Numbered from the stretch's first letter, positions 1 through 9,931 are shown. The stretch: 64,000 bases of DNA from Cellvibrio fontiphilus (GCF_035317345.1 NZ_JAYKTU010000003.1); one strand, 5' to 3'. Notes: generated by a model not told the origin, from the sequence alone. Translations and numbers: made by a program.

Positions 1-1133
1 CGCTGATTAATTGATTTGTTGAAACTATTCTGTTCGCGCTCGGTGAAATCACCTTGCTCCATAGCCTCGGCAAAACCCAGGATGGTCTCCTGCACAAGAT
101 GCAACGCGGTTGCTTCCAAAGGCTCAATAAAACCCTGGGATAAACCAACTGCCAAACAATTTTTTACCCAGTGACGTTCAACCCTTCCAACCCGCATTTT
201 TAAATGCCGAACTGCCACATCGGAATTCAATAAATTAAGTTGCTTACGAATTTCTGTTTCTGCTGCATCAGCGGAGAGGTAATTCGAGCTATAAACATAT
301 CCATTCCCAGTGCGGTTGGTCAGTGGGATACTCCACATCCATCCCGAGCTGAGCGCAGTTGCTTTGGTTTGCGGCGCTATATCCGCAGCAGCGGGGGTAG
401 GCATAACAACGGCAGAATCATTAAATAAATTTTTGCCGAAACTTACAAAAGGCGTCTTTAACGCTTGTTGGATCAGCGTGGCAGAGAAACCGGAACAATC
501 GATATAAAAATCAGCATCGAGAGCTTGCTGCTGATCAGTAATTAACTGCCCGATATTTCCGCTGGCATCGAGTTTCACATCGGTAATTTTTGCATCAAGA
601 TAATTAACGCCCAACTTAAGAGCGTGCTTTTTCAAGAAGGCACCGACAAGAGACGAATCAAAATGATAGCCATAACCTAATTGAAAGGGAAAATTATGGT
701 CAGGTTTAGGGCCCAATAAGTTCTCGGCAAGATAGGTTGCCAAAAAAAACTTATCCGGATGAGCTTCAACATCAATTCCCTTACGGCGAACAAAACTATT
801 ATAAAAAAATGCAGGTGCTGAATAATCATCAGGCTGCGCAGGGAAAGGATGAAAATAATTATCAAACCCTGGCTTTGAAGACCAATTCGCAAAGCGAATA
901 CCTGTTTTGTATGTAGCATTACAAGCAGGCATCCACTCTTCTTCTGCAATTTCCATATAATCAAAAAATGATTTCAGTTGTGGTGTAGACCCTTCACCAA
1001 CGCCAATAATTCCAATATCACTGGATTCAACCAGAGTCACCTGAATCAAATGTTTAGCCCAGCGCTTGGCAAGAATGTTAGCGGCCATCCAGCCAGCGGT
1101 ACCACCGCCCAAAATAACAATATTCTTGATCAT
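1..1133 (-). CDS. Flavin-dependent tryptophan halogenase family protein, 3' end outside window
   Basis: The frame is open from an ATG at 1133 to the window edge, giving 377 codons. Seen: an N-terminal FAD-binding GGGTAGW at about residues 10-16, the halogenase lysine context ATYKTGIRF with Lys about 76, the family motif WMWSIP near residue 264, and SQGFIEPLEAT near 345, which carries the glutamate that pairs with the lysine. Family enzymes use FADH2, O2 and halide to make hypohalous acid and halogenate indole-type substrates. The gene starts 21 bp after the upstream GH13 stop, so it is probably the last visible gene of the TonB receptor/amylase operon. In this setting the substrate is unknown and need not be free tryptophan. 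The family call is firm; the activity is not. Confidence 0.88.
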   Translation of the reverse strand, partial: MIKNIVILGGGTAGWMAANILAKRWAKHLIQVTLVESSDIGIIGVGEGSTPQLKSFFDYMEIAEEEWMPACNATYKTGIRFANWSSKPGFDNYFHPFPAQPDDYSAPAFFYNSFVRRKGIDVEAHPDKFFLATYLAENLLGPKPDHNFPFQLGYGYHFDSSLVGAFLKKHALKLGVNYLDAKITDVKLDASGNIGQLITDQQQALDADFYIDCSGFSATLIQQALKTPFVSFGKNLFNDSAVVMPTPAAADIAPQTKATALSSGWMWSIPLTNRTGNGYVYSSNYLSADAAETEIRKQLNLLNSDVAVRHLKMRVGRVERHWVKNCLAVGLSQGFIEPLEATALHLVQETILGFAEAMEQGDFTEREQNSFNKSINQ

Positions 1134-1154
1134 AGTATCTTCGTCTGCAGCCTG

Positions 1155-3068
1155 TTAATTACTGGAACCCATCTCCAAAACCAACGAGTCGTAGGGTGAC
1201 AAGCTAAGCTCAAGCGTAACATCCGTATCGGTCACTGTTAATGTTGAAAAAGAGGAGCTGTGATTTAGCTTAGCTGAAAGTTCATATGCTGGATTAATCA
1301 AATTCCAACTGTCCCGATATGTATCGGGTAGGGATAATCTAATAGGCCCCGTTTTTTCACCGGAAAAATTACTGACAACAATCCACTGTTGATTAGGAGT
1401 GGTGCGGGTGAAGGCAAAGATCTGGTTGCTATATCCGACCGATGCGCTGGCAATATTGTGTGTGTGCAGCTCTTGATATTCGCCTTCGGCAATTACCTCT
1501 TCATGAGACAAATTCAGCAGTTCACGGTAGAACTCGCGCAATGCTTTTTCTGCTGCGGTGGACTGGCCGCCATCAAATTTCCCACCATTCATATAGCGTT
1601 GGTGCGCAGGGACTCCAGCATAATCAAAAATAGTGGTACGCGATGGATCACCAAACCCGGAATCAATAGCCCCGGCTTCGCCGACATCCTGACCAAAATA
1701 CAACATGGTAGGCGAGCGGCTAATCAAGGTGGAAACTACCATCGCAGGTTTGGCTTTTTCTGCGCTGCCGGCAAACTCTGGGCTGGCGATACGCTGCTCA
1801 TCGTGGTTTTCCAAAAAGTGCAGCATATGCGCTTCTATATCACTCATACCGGCTTGCACCTGAGCGATTACTTCAGTGCCGCTTTTACCTTGAATAATAG
1901 CTTTCAAACCGTCATACATTTCCACTTTGTCATAGAGGTAATCCATTTTTCCCATGTGAATATAATTGCGATATTCAGCCGGGTTATAAACTTCCGCCAA
2001 TAAAAATGCCTGGGGATTTTTTTGTTTAATCGCCGAGTTTAAATAACTCCAAAACTCAACGGGCACCATCTCCGCCATGTCGTAACGGAAGCCATCTACA
2101 CCTTTGGCCAACCAGTACTCGGCAATCTGACGAAACTTGACCCAGGAATCAGGCACATCTTTACCCTGCCAGAATTGCGCATGTGCCATTAAATCTTTTT
2201 GCGCGTAACCCGCTGGTAACTCGGGAAAATCTTTGGTGCCGTCCGGACGAACACCGTAATTAATTTTTACGGTTTCATACCAATCATCAAATTTTGGTTG
2301 CGCCAGGCGCGAACCATTTCCGGTCCATTTAGCGGGCTTTTCATCAAACTGACCATCGCTTAGCGGATGCGTGTCTCCACCTAATGGGCGGTAATTGCCT
2401 TGCGCTTCAGGCACTTTAAAATTTTCGCCCACGACGTAATAAAAATTATTGTCGCGTTTGTATTCCACACTCACATCATCGCGCGCACCAAAATTTTCTA
2501 CACCCACAGGATGGCTCAGCGACTCATAGCGACGCGCAACATGGTTGGGCACTATATCGATAATTACCCGCATCCCCTGAGCATGGGTGCGAGCGATCAG
2601 CGCTTCAAATTCTTGCAAGCGTTTTTCCGGATCAACCGCTAAATCTGGGTTCACGTTGTAATAATCTTTTACCGCATAGGGTGAACCAGCGCGCCCCTTT
2701 ACCACATCAGGATCATCATTGCTGATGCCATAAGCCGTGTAATCGCGAATCACGGCATGATGCGGAACACCGGTATACCACACATGGGTCACCCCTAATT
2801 CCTTGATTGATTTCAACGCGGTTGACGTAACGTCGTTAAATTTACCTACGCCATTTTCCTCCAATGTTCCCCAGGGTTTATTAGTGGTATTGGTATTACC
2901 GTAGAGACGGGTGAACATTTGATACACCACCGGTTTTCCCTGTACCACAGGCGCTGGTGGTTGCTCGGTGCGCTCGCTGGATTGATTGCAAGCAACCAAG
3001 CCCACTATACCCACACTTAATGCCGCCATAGCAGCAAGGCCCACGGCTATCTTTTTATAATCGTTCAT
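1155..3068 (-). CDS. GH13 alpha-amylase-family lipoprotein
   Basis: 637 aa. The N-terminus is a lipoprotein signal with lipobox LVAC (Cys27), so the enzyme is probably membrane-anchored in the periplasm or on the surface. The four GH13 regions are visible: DIVPNH (171-176), GFRYDMAEM with nucleophile Asp330, LLAEVY with acid Glu359, and FLENHDEQR with Asp423. The family hydrolyses or transfers alpha-glucosidic bonds, here presumably starch or maltodextrin. A beta-sandwich tail follows the barrel. The start is an ATG behind a GAGGTAGGG-type ribosome site. It lies 97 bp downstream of a second GH13 and 21 bp upstream of the halogenase, all on the same strand. The subfamily could not be assigned by eye. 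Confidence 0.9.
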   Translation of the reverse strand: MNDYKKIAVGLAAMAALSVGIVGLVACNQSSERTEQPPAPVVQGKPVVYQMFTRLYGNTNTTNKPWGTLEENGVGKFNDVTSTALKSIKELGVTHVWYTGVPHHAVIRDYTAYGISNDDPDVVKGRAGSPYAVKDYYNVNPDLAVDPEKRLQEFEALIARTHAQGMRVIIDIVPNHVARRYESLSHPVGVENFGARDDVSVEYKRDNNFYYVVGENFKVPEAQGNYRPLGGDTHPLSDGQFDEKPAKWTGNGSRLAQPKFDDWYETVKINYGVRPDGTKDFPELPAGYAQKDLMAHAQFWQGKDVPDSWVKFRQIAEYWLAKGVDGFRYDMAEMVPVEFWSYLNSAIKQKNPQAFLLAEVYNPAEYRNYIHMGKMDYLYDKVEMYDGLKAIIQGKSGTEVIAQVQAGMSDIEAHMLHFLENHDEQRIASPEFAGSAEKAKPAMVVSTLISRSPTMLYFGQDVGEAGAIDSGFGDPSRTTIFDYAGVPAHQRYMNGGKFDGGQSTAAEKALREFYRELLNLSHEEVIAEGEYQELHTHNIASASVGYSNQIFAFTRTTPNQQWIVVSNFSGEKTGPIRLSLPDTYRDSWNLINPAYELSAKLNHSSSFSTLTVTDTDVTLELSLSPYDSLVLEMGSSN

Positions 3069-3165
3069 TCACCCTACCTCTTTAAAAGGGTTGGCTATTT
3101 ACTCCAACCCGGACTGATACCACTAGTCACCCAATAACAAACACAAAAAATCGCGTAATAAAAAC

Positions 3166-5007
3166 TTATAATTCCAAAATCAGGGAGGTTTTTGCTGGAA
3201 GTTTCAGGCTCTCCTCCAAGATTATTGTTTTGCCATCAATAACGTTGCGCGCATTTTTTTTGCCCGCCGTAAAATCACGATAAGCTGTTAAATCCAGAGT
3301 TTGCTCCTGTGCATTTTTATTCAGAATCACCAGCACAGTTTTATTCTCAAGATAACGCGCATAAACATAAAAACCATTGACAGGCGAAAAGTGTTGCAGC
3401 TTTCCGCGGTGAACAACCTCGGAAGATTTGCGCCAGCTAAGTAATTTTTTTACAAAAGACTGCATGTCGCGCTCTTGTACTGTAAGGCCCTTGCCGGTAA
3501 ATGCATTTTTAGTGTCGCCCTTCCAACCGCCGGGCATGTCGGCGCGCACCGCGCCATCGTCGCGTTCACGCGGGCTAGTCATCAAAACTTCGGAACCGTA
3601 ATAAAACTGTGGAATTCCACGCATAGTTGCCATGTAAATCATCGCCGTTTTGAATAAATCCACATCTTCATTCAAGTAGGAATAAAGGCGCGAGGTGTCA
3701 TGGTTTTCAGGGAAAATAACCAGATTGAACGGGTCGGGGTAAACAAAATCATTGCCCAGCATTTCATACAAACGCACCCACCCCTTATCCCAGGACTCAG
3801 CTTCGTGTAACACTTCGCGCAGGGTTTCATGTATTGGAAAATCCATCACACTGGGCATATGGGGCACATGGCCACTGGCATTTACTTTGCCGCGCTGCCA
3901 ATGGGCAACCACTGCCGGGTTGGGGCTCCACTCCTCGCCCACAATATTAAAGTGTGGATACTCATCCATAATGGTTTTGGCCCAGCGCGATAAAAATTGC
4001 TGATCGGCATAGCCATAGGTGTCCTCGCGAATGCCGCTCAAGCCGGCATACTCAATCCACCAAATACTGTTTTGAATCAGATAAGTAGCCAAGTGTGGAT
4101 TGCGCTGATTTAAATCCGGCATAGTCGGCACGAACCAGCCGCTCACAAATAATTCTTTATCCGCAGGCGCGGCATAAGGGTCTTGCACCGTGGTGCGGCG
4201 ATGATTGGTTTCTTTATATTCTGCAGGGAAGTTCAACCAGTCTTTTGCTGGAAGGTCTTTCATCCACCAGTGATTGGAACCTACATGGTTCAGCACTATA
4301 TCCTGTATGACACCCACGCCTTTTTTGCGCGCGGCATGTACAAATTGCCTGAACTCATCATTGGTGCCGTAGCGTGCATCTATTTTGTATAAATCCGTTG
4401 CGGCATAACCGTGATAGGAATATTTTTCCATGTTATTTTCGGTGAGCGGGTTTGGCCAAATTTGGGTGAAGCCCATAGCTGCAATATAGTCCAGTTGCTG
4501 CAACATACCTGCAATATCACCGCCATGACGCCCGCCTTTGTAGGCGCGATTAGGCTGTTCCAACATACCGGGCATGGCATCGTTATTAGTATCGCCATTG
4601 GCAAAACGATCCGGAGTGATCAAATAAATTGCATCTTTAGTCGAAAAACCTTTGCGCTCCGCTGAATTTTTTTCGCGGGCAAGCAGCGCATAGTCAACCT
4701 TGGTTTTTAGTTTGCCGCCCTGGCTAAACTCGATTGGAAAACGTCCCGGTTTCGCATCGGGCGCTATCTCAATAGTGACAAATACATAATTAGCACTATC
4801 GACTTTTTTAACCTCAACAATATCAACACCCGGATAACTCACAGCTGGTGTGGTTGCACTAATGCCATCGCCATGCACCAACAACTCCACGCGATTGTAT
4901 TTCATGCCGACCCACCAGTTGGCGGGTTCAATGCGATTAATTTCCACGCCATAAGCAATGGCCGGAAAAATATAAATGACTGATAGCAACAACATGAGTT
5001 TTTTCAT
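3166..5007 (-). CDS. Periplasmic GH13 cyclomaltodextrinase/neopullulanase-like (SusA-like)
   Basis: 613 aa from the ATG at 5007, chosen because it gives a clean signal peptide (MKKLMLLLSV..., cut near Ala18-Tyr19) with GGATAA 8 bp upstream; an upstream TTG at 5037 would bury it. An N-terminal immunoglobulin-like domain with PANWWVGM (about 28-35) is typical of cyclomaltodextrinase/SusA-type enzymes. Catalytic regions: DIVLNH (236-241), GIREDTYGY with nucleophile Asp329, VGEEWS with acid Glu358, and FPENHDTSR (433-441). It probably trims maltodextrins or cyclodextrins after outer-membrane import. It lies 109 bp downstream of the TonB receptor, separated by a hairpin and U-run that may attenuate read-through. 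Confidence 0.9.
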   Translation of the reverse strand: MKKLMLLLSVIYIFPAIAYGVEINRIEPANWWVGMKYNRVELLVHGDGISATTPAVSYPGVDIVEVKKVDSANYVFVTIEIAPDAKPGRFPIEFSQGGKLKTKVDYALLAREKNSAERKGFSTKDAIYLITPDRFANGDTNNDAMPGMLEQPNRAYKGGRHGGDIAGMLQQLDYIAAMGFTQIWPNPLTENNMEKYSYHGYAATDLYKIDARYGTNDEFRQFVHAARKKGVGVIQDIVLNHVGSNHWWMKDLPAKDWLNFPAEYKETNHRRTTVQDPYAAPADKELFVSGWFVPTMPDLNQRNPHLATYLIQNSIWWIEYAGLSGIREDTYGYADQQFLSRWAKTIMDEYPHFNIVGEEWSPNPAVVAHWQRGKVNASGHVPHMPSVMDFPIHETLREVLHEAESWDKGWVRLYEMLGNDFVYPDPFNLVIFPENHDTSRLYSYLNEDVDLFKTAMIYMATMRGIPQFYYGSEVLMTSPRERDDGAVRADMPGGWKGDTKNAFTGKGLTVQERDMQSFVKKLLSWRKSSEVVHRGKLQHFSPVNGFYVYARYLENKTVLVILNKNAQEQTLDLTAYRDFTAGKKNARNVIDGKTIILEESLKLPAKTSLILEL

Positions 5008-5051
5008 TGCAGTTATCCAGATAGGTGTCCTGAGCAAAAAGCATATTCAGA

Positions 5052-5086
5052 TAAAAAATCACCCACATGGATAGCCATGCGGGTGA
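5052..5086 (-). terminator. Terminator-like hairpin between TonB receptor and GH13 gene
   Basis: On the minus strand a stem of 11 pairs with one mismatch (arms 5059-5070 and 5075-5086, loop 5071-5074) is followed at once by six U (5053-5058). It has the form of an intrinsic terminator and lies between two same-direction genes that otherwise look like one operon. Partial termination would let the receptor be made in excess over the enzymes. Promoters inside the gap were not recognised. Confidence 0.65.
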
Positions 5087-5116
5087 TTGATTGGTCAGCC
5101 AACAAACAGCCGTTAT

Positions 5117-7918
5117 TTACATCTTGTAGTTCACACCAAAGAAGTATTGACGACCGAAGTACTGGATAGAACCAGTTTGTGCTTCTGAACCGAAATAGGT
5201 TTTGGATGGTTCGTCAGTCAAGTTGTTAACTTGGAACACCAGCTCAACACCGTTTTCAAATTCATAGGAAGCTTGATAATCCACCACTGACTCGTCAGCG
5301 TAGAACACCTCCTGCGTTTCAACCGCCACCTGGTTGGCAACAAACGCTTCGCGGTAACGATAGTTCAAACGGGTTGAGAAGCCTTCGTAATCGTAGAACA
5401 GGGTAGCGCTCAGGTTGCTTGGAGACAGACCAGGCATACCAATGTCTTTCTCTTCGCCGCCCAAATTATTGATACGCTCTACGTCACTTTCAGTGTAAGA
5501 GTAACTGCTGCTTACACCCAAGCCTGACCACAAACCTGGCAAGAAGTCGAAGGTTTGTGTGTAGCCCAATTCAATACCCTGGATGTAGCCACCCTTGGTG
5601 TTGTTGTAGGCAGTTTGATATTCACCGCCGGGCTTCAATGGATTGCCGGTATTTGGGTTAATTTCTGGAACATTAAAGCCCAATGCTTCAAAGTCCACGC
5701 CACGCAGAGTGATTTGCTCGATAAATGATTCAATGTCTTTTCTGAACAAAGCAACAACTACCGCACCTTCTGTGTCAGCAAAATAGTGCTCGTAAGAAAG
5801 GTCGTATTGGTTGGCGTAGAATGGATCCAACAATGGGCTGGTGTTACCCCATGCGTTAAATCTGTCTTCACCGTCAATCCAGGAACCTGCGCCTGATTTC
5901 AGCTGGCTAACAGGTGGACGAGACATTACTTTCGCCGCCGCAAAACGAACAGTGTCTTGCTCAGTGACCTGGAAATTCAAGTTCAAAGAAGGCAGATAGT
6001 CAGTGTATTTTTGACCCACTTCATTGCGAACATAGTCGTTGCTTACCACACCGCGTTCGTCTGTAATTGCTTCACCTGCACCAGCACCAATCTGCAAGTA
6101 ACCATCACTGGATTGATCAGACTCAACCACACGCACACCGAAGTTACCAGTTACTGGAGTAGCACCCAATTCAGTTGCGAAGTTAGCCATTACGTAAGCT
6201 GCAAGCACATCTTCAGTAACAGTACCGGATTGAATCATGGTCCAGTTGTTGTCCCAGTTTGCAACAGGATTCCAATCGCGACCGCGAGCGGCTTCAACAG
6301 CAGCAACAGCGTCATCGAAGTCAATTGCAAAGAAGTTAGGCATACCTTTGAGGTCGCCACCAAACTCAACTACCTTGACCATATCTTCGGTCAAAGCGAT
6401 AGGGAATTGTGATGGGTGATTACCAAACTCTGAACCATAACCGTCTTGACCACGCGCACCAGTGTATTCACGAGAAGAGTTGCGAATACCGGCTTCAAGA
6501 GATGTGATAAATGGAGTTTCCATTTCGTATTTCACATCAATTTTTTGTGCATTGATTTCATTGTGGGTAATGAACGGCCACTGACCTACTTCGGTCAATG
6601 CAATACGATTCAGGTTGGTGTAACTCTCGCTAGCAAAGAAATCTGCTGGATTTAAACCTTTGTTGAGATAGGTGATAGATTCTGGTGAACGAACAGGATT
6701 TGCAACACTGGTATCGTTGTACAGCAGCGCACGAGTACCACCGTTTTGGAAATCACCATCTGACTCAGAGAAAGACACATCTGCGTTGATGGTCCACTTG
6801 TCGAGGCGCCACTCTGCATTCAAACCATAAGACAATACTTCAGCTTCACGTGAATCATTGTCGTTAACAGTAAATACCGCAAAATTTGTATTGCCGTTGC
6901 CGGATACAGTACCACCTACCATGGCGTTATCGACAATAACGGGATTGGTGATAACAGTGTTTTCTGAGTGAAGAGTTTTCACACGGAAACCACGCGCAAA
7001 CGCTTCGGAATCTGCCTTGGTATTAAATACATCACCTTTCAGGGTAAAGCTGTCGCTCGGCTCCCACACCACGGTAGCTAAATAGCTATCGCGCTGCTCT
7101 TCACCACCGCGCTGTTGCATCTCCATACCTTCGCTGACAAATTCGTTGCCTGCATCACCATCGATATTGCGTTGGCCGTTGTAGTTCAAGCCAATGTATT
7201 GGTTTGCAACACTTGGGGCGCTCAGTTTGGCGTAGCCAAGTGCAAAGCCAAGAGTGTCATCTGCAAACTTACCTTGGTAAGAAGCATTGAAACGATGGCC
7301 TAAATCAATTGCATCTTCAACTTCTGAGGTGCGGCTATTTGAGCTGCCACGAACGCCAAGATTTACAGAATGTGCCTTGTCGTTTTTGAGCGGGTTAACA
7401 GTTGTCAGCTCAATAGAACCAGCAACGCCACCTTCAATTAATGACGCTTTTGGCGATTTATATACCGCAGCCTGAGAGATTAATTCAGATGGATATACGT
7501 CGAATTCAATTTTACGACCAGCAATCGGACCAGTGCTGGTACTAACTTGCTCGCGACCATTCATGGTTGCAAATACAAAGTCACCGCTCATACCACGAAT
7601 ATTCAGCTCACTCGCCTGACCACCGGTACGTACAGAAGTAACACCAGGCAAGCGAGACAGAGAGTCAGCGATAGATACATCTGGCAGACCGCCGATATCA
7701 TCAGCAGAAATAGCTTCAATAACAGTGTCGGAATTGCGCTTGGCATCAATCGCATTCAGAACGCTTTGACGGAAACCGGTAACAACAACTTCTTCAACTT
7801 CTTTCTCTGCGCTGGCAGCTTGGTTATTAGTTGTTTGTGCATAAACAGCTTGTGAGCCCGACACCAGAGCCATGGTAGTGGCCAGTGCGAGCATGTGGTT
7901 AAACGATTGTTTTTTCAT
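5117..7918 (-). CDS. TonB-dependent outer-membrane receptor, probably for maltodextrins
   Basis: 933 aa from the ATG at 7918, preceded by GGAGAG; the frame is open further upstream but this start yields a normal signal peptide (MKKQSFNHML... ending SQAVYAQ). Next comes a TonB-box-like stretch, EEVVVTGFRQS, then the plug domain (about residues 55-180, with IADSLSRLPGV and LNIRGM) and a long beta-barrel that ends in an aromatic strand, FFGVNYKM. The length and plug wording fit the Xanthomonas/Caulobacter type of sugar receptor. It would import oligosaccharides across the outer membrane using TonB energy. The substrate is inferred from neighbouring starch enzymes and from the shared operators at 8057-8090. 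It heads the receptor-GH13-GH13-halogenase run. Confidence 0.92.
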   Translation of the reverse strand: MKKQSFNHMLALATTMALVSGSQAVYAQTTNNQAASAEKEVEEVVVTGFRQSVLNAIDAKRNSDTVIEAISADDIGGLPDVSIADSLSRLPGVTSVRTGGQASELNIRGMSGDFVFATMNGREQVSTSTGPIAGRKIEFDVYPSELISQAAVYKSPKASLIEGGVAGSIELTTVNPLKNDKAHSVNLGVRGSSNSRTSEVEDAIDLGHRFNASYQGKFADDTLGFALGYAKLSAPSVANQYIGLNYNGQRNIDGDAGNEFVSEGMEMQQRGGEEQRDSYLATVVWEPSDSFTLKGDVFNTKADSEAFARGFRVKTLHSENTVITNPVIVDNAMVGGTVSGNGNTNFAVFTVNDNDSREAEVLSYGLNAEWRLDKWTINADVSFSESDGDFQNGGTRALLYNDTSVANPVRSPESITYLNKGLNPADFFASESYTNLNRIALTEVGQWPFITHNEINAQKIDVKYEMETPFITSLEAGIRNSSREYTGARGQDGYGSEFGNHPSQFPIALTEDMVKVVEFGGDLKGMPNFFAIDFDDAVAAVEAARGRDWNPVANWDNNWTMIQSGTVTEDVLAAYVMANFATELGATPVTGNFGVRVVESDQSSDGYLQIGAGAGEAITDERGVVSNDYVRNEVGQKYTDYLPSLNLNFQVTEQDTVRFAAAKVMSRPPVSQLKSGAGSWIDGEDRFNAWGNTSPLLDPFYANQYDLSYEHYFADTEGAVVVALFRKDIESFIEQITLRGVDFEALGFNVPEINPNTGNPLKPGGEYQTAYNNTKGGYIQGIELGYTQTFDFLPGLWSGLGVSSSYSYTESDVERINNLGGEEKDIGMPGLSPSNLSATLFYDYEGFSTRLNYRYREAFVANQVAVETQEVFYADESVVDYQASYEFENGVELVFQVNNLTDEPSKTYFGSEAQTGSIQYFGRQYFFGVNYKM

Positions 7919-8056
7919 GCTTATTCTCTCCGCGGAAAGCGTACTTATTTTTAACATTGTGTGTAGTAACAACAGCTACTGGGTGTAAAACACCAGATAA
8001 CACAATCCTGTCGTTGTAATGATGGTAGGCTTTGGTGGATGAGAACCACAATAGAA

Positions 8057-8090
8057 TGCATACGTATTCAGCGCACCGCATACGTATGCA
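8057..8090. promoter_or_regulatory. Pair of LacI-type operators upstream of the TonB receptor
   Basis: Two copies of a 14-bp palindrome, TGCATACGTATTCA (8057-8070) and CGCATACGTATGCA (8077-8090), lie 20 bp apart centre to centre, so on the same helix face. The CG-centred palindrome is the form bound by LacI-family repressors. The same site recurs four times between 9932 and 10102. A weak promoter match on the minus strand (TTGTGG at 8046-8051, TACCAT at 8022-8027, 18-bp spacer) lies just downstream. Identity of the regulator is inference; no LacI-family gene lies in the window. Confidence 0.8.
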
Positions 8091-8206
8091 GTCACATTTA
8101 GGGGAACTGGTTTTTTGCTTATTAAAAAAACTGAAGTAGTGAAATTTAAAGCAAAAAAAGAGGGCCGAAGCCCTCTGTATTGACCGAATATAATTGTTAA
8201 AAATAA

Positions 8207-9832
8207 TTAGCTGGCAATGCGCGCTATTAGGGTCCCGTAAGGCGCCACAGGCAGGTGAGTGGACTGCCCGCTGAAAGTCGCACAGCCGTGGCCGTCTATT
8301 GCTTGCAAGCTGTATGCTCTTTGCAAGTCGATGGTTTTTTCTTGCGCGGAGAAATTAAATGCACAAAGCAAAACATCATCGCCGTAACGGCGCGTGACGA
8401 CCAAATAATCCTCTGCGTCGGCTACAAATTCAATATCACCCAAACGCAGCGCTGGCTGCGTTTTACGCCAATGCATAAATTGGCGATAGGCATTTAAGAT
8501 TGATGAAGGATCATTTTCCTGCAAACTTACCGCTTGCTCTTTATGCGCACCGGGCACCGGCAGCCAGGTTTTTACCTGCGAGAAGCCGGCATAGGTTTCG
8601 GTGTGATTCCAGGGCATTGGAGTGCGGCAACCATCGCGGCCTTTAAAGCGTGGCCAGAAAGTGATGCCGTAAGGATCTTGCAGCTCGTGCTGTTGGATCG
8701 GCGCTTCAATCAGACCCAATTCTTCACCCTGGTAACTGCATACACTGCCGCGCAGCGAGAAGAGCATCGCATTCAGCGTTTTGGCTAATTGTGGCGACTG
8801 ATCCTTACCACCCCAGCGCGACATAAACCGCACCACATCGTGATTGCCAATTGCCCAGCAGGGCCAGCCCTCAAGCAAATTTTTCTCCAGCGTCTCTACC
8901 GTTTCACGAATGTAGGAGCCCGAGAGATTATCGACAAGCAATTCAAAACTGTAAGCCATGTGCAAACGTGAATTACCGGCCGTGTATTCCGCCATGGTTT
9001 TTAATGAATCTTCCGAGGCGATTTCACCCAGAGTCACCGTACCCGGATAGCGATCCATTAATTTGCGCAGCGATTCCAAAAACTCCAGATTTTCCGGGCG
9101 ATCACAATCAAACAAATGGCGCTGGAATGCATAGGGGTTATCTTCGCGGAATCCGCGCCCCCTGCGCTCCGATTCTGGTTTGGCCGGATTGCTGCGCAGC
9201 AGTTTGTCGTGGAAGCAAAAAATAATTGCATCCAAACGCAGACCGTCAACACCGCGCTTCAGCCAGAATTCCACTTCCTGCAAAATTTGTTCGCGCACTT
9301 GCGGGCAGTGATAATTTAAATCCGGCTGGGTTTTTAAAAAATTGTGTAAATAATATTGGCAGCGACGCGGCTCCCATTCCCAGGCGGAACCACCAAAAAT
9401 CGCGAGCCAGTTATTGGGTGGTGTACCGTCGGGTTGCGGGTCGGCCCACACATACCAATCGGCCTTGTCGTTGTCTTTGGATTCGCGACTCTCCAAAAAC
9501 CAGGCGTGTTGGTCTGAGGTGTGACTCAACACCTGATCAATAATAATTTTGATGTTGCGCTTGTGCGCTTCAGCAATTAACTCATCGAAATCAGCCAGAG
9601 TGCCGAAAATAGGATCTATATCGCGGTAGTCAGAAATATCGTAGCCAAAATCTTTCATCGGCGATTTGAAAAAAGGCGATACCCAGATGGCGTCCACCCC
9701 CAAGCTGGCAATGTAATCCAGCTTGCTAATTATTCCGGGGATATCGCCAATACCATCGTTATTGGCGTCCATCAAACTGCGGGGATACACCTGATAAACC
9801 ACCGCGCCACGCCACCAGGGAGTTGTAGTCAT
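8207..9832 (-). CDS. Cytoplasmic GH13 alpha-glucosidase (GH13_23-like)
   Basis: 541 aa with no signal peptide. It opens with WWRGAVVYQVYPRSL, the hallmark start of the oligo-1,6-glucosidase/alpha-glucosidase branch. Catalytic regions: DQVLSHTSDQH (99-109), GLRLDA with nucleophile Asp201, LGEIAS with acid Glu270, and GNHDV (329-333). The SHTSDQH wording of region I fits the proteobacterial GH13_23 alpha-glucosidases, which release glucose from maltose and short maltooligosaccharides. It would finish degradation in the cytoplasm after transport by the MFS carrier at 12768-14240. It ends 289 bp before the receptor start, on the same strand, and is divergent from the glucoamylase; operators lie about 100 bp upstream. 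Confidence 0.92.
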   Translation of the reverse strand: MTTTPWWRGAVVYQVYPRSLMDANNDGIGDIPGIISKLDYIASLGVDAIWVSPFFKSPMKDFGYDISDYRDIDPIFGTLADFDELIAEAHKRNIKIIIDQVLSHTSDQHAWFLESRESKDNDKADWYVWADPQPDGTPPNNWLAIFGGSAWEWEPRRCQYYLHNFLKTQPDLNYHCPQVREQILQEVEFWLKRGVDGLRLDAIIFCFHDKLLRSNPAKPESERRGRGFREDNPYAFQRHLFDCDRPENLEFLESLRKLMDRYPGTVTLGEIASEDSLKTMAEYTAGNSRLHMAYSFELLVDNLSGSYIRETVETLEKNLLEGWPCWAIGNHDVVRFMSRWGGKDQSPQLAKTLNAMLFSLRGSVCSYQGEELGLIEAPIQQHELQDPYGITFWPRFKGRDGCRTPMPWNHTETYAGFSQVKTWLPVPGAHKEQAVSLQENDPSSILNAYRQFMHWRKTQPALRLGDIEFVADAEDYLVVTRRYGDDVLLCAFNFSAQEKTIDLQRAYSLQAIDGHGCATFSGQSTHLPVAPYGTLIARIAS

Positions 9833-9931
9833 TACCTAAGTCTCAATTTTTATTAATGTCACAAACACTTCTGCGAGTATTTGTATTGCGTAATACCAAC
9901 ATACGCCAGCCTTGTTTTTTCGCCAAGTGAC

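Noticed and set aside
1389..2003. A 204-codon plus-strand frame inside the GH13 lipoprotein gene
   Set aside because: The opposite strand encodes all four GH13 catalytic regions, and this frame has a non-protein-like composition.
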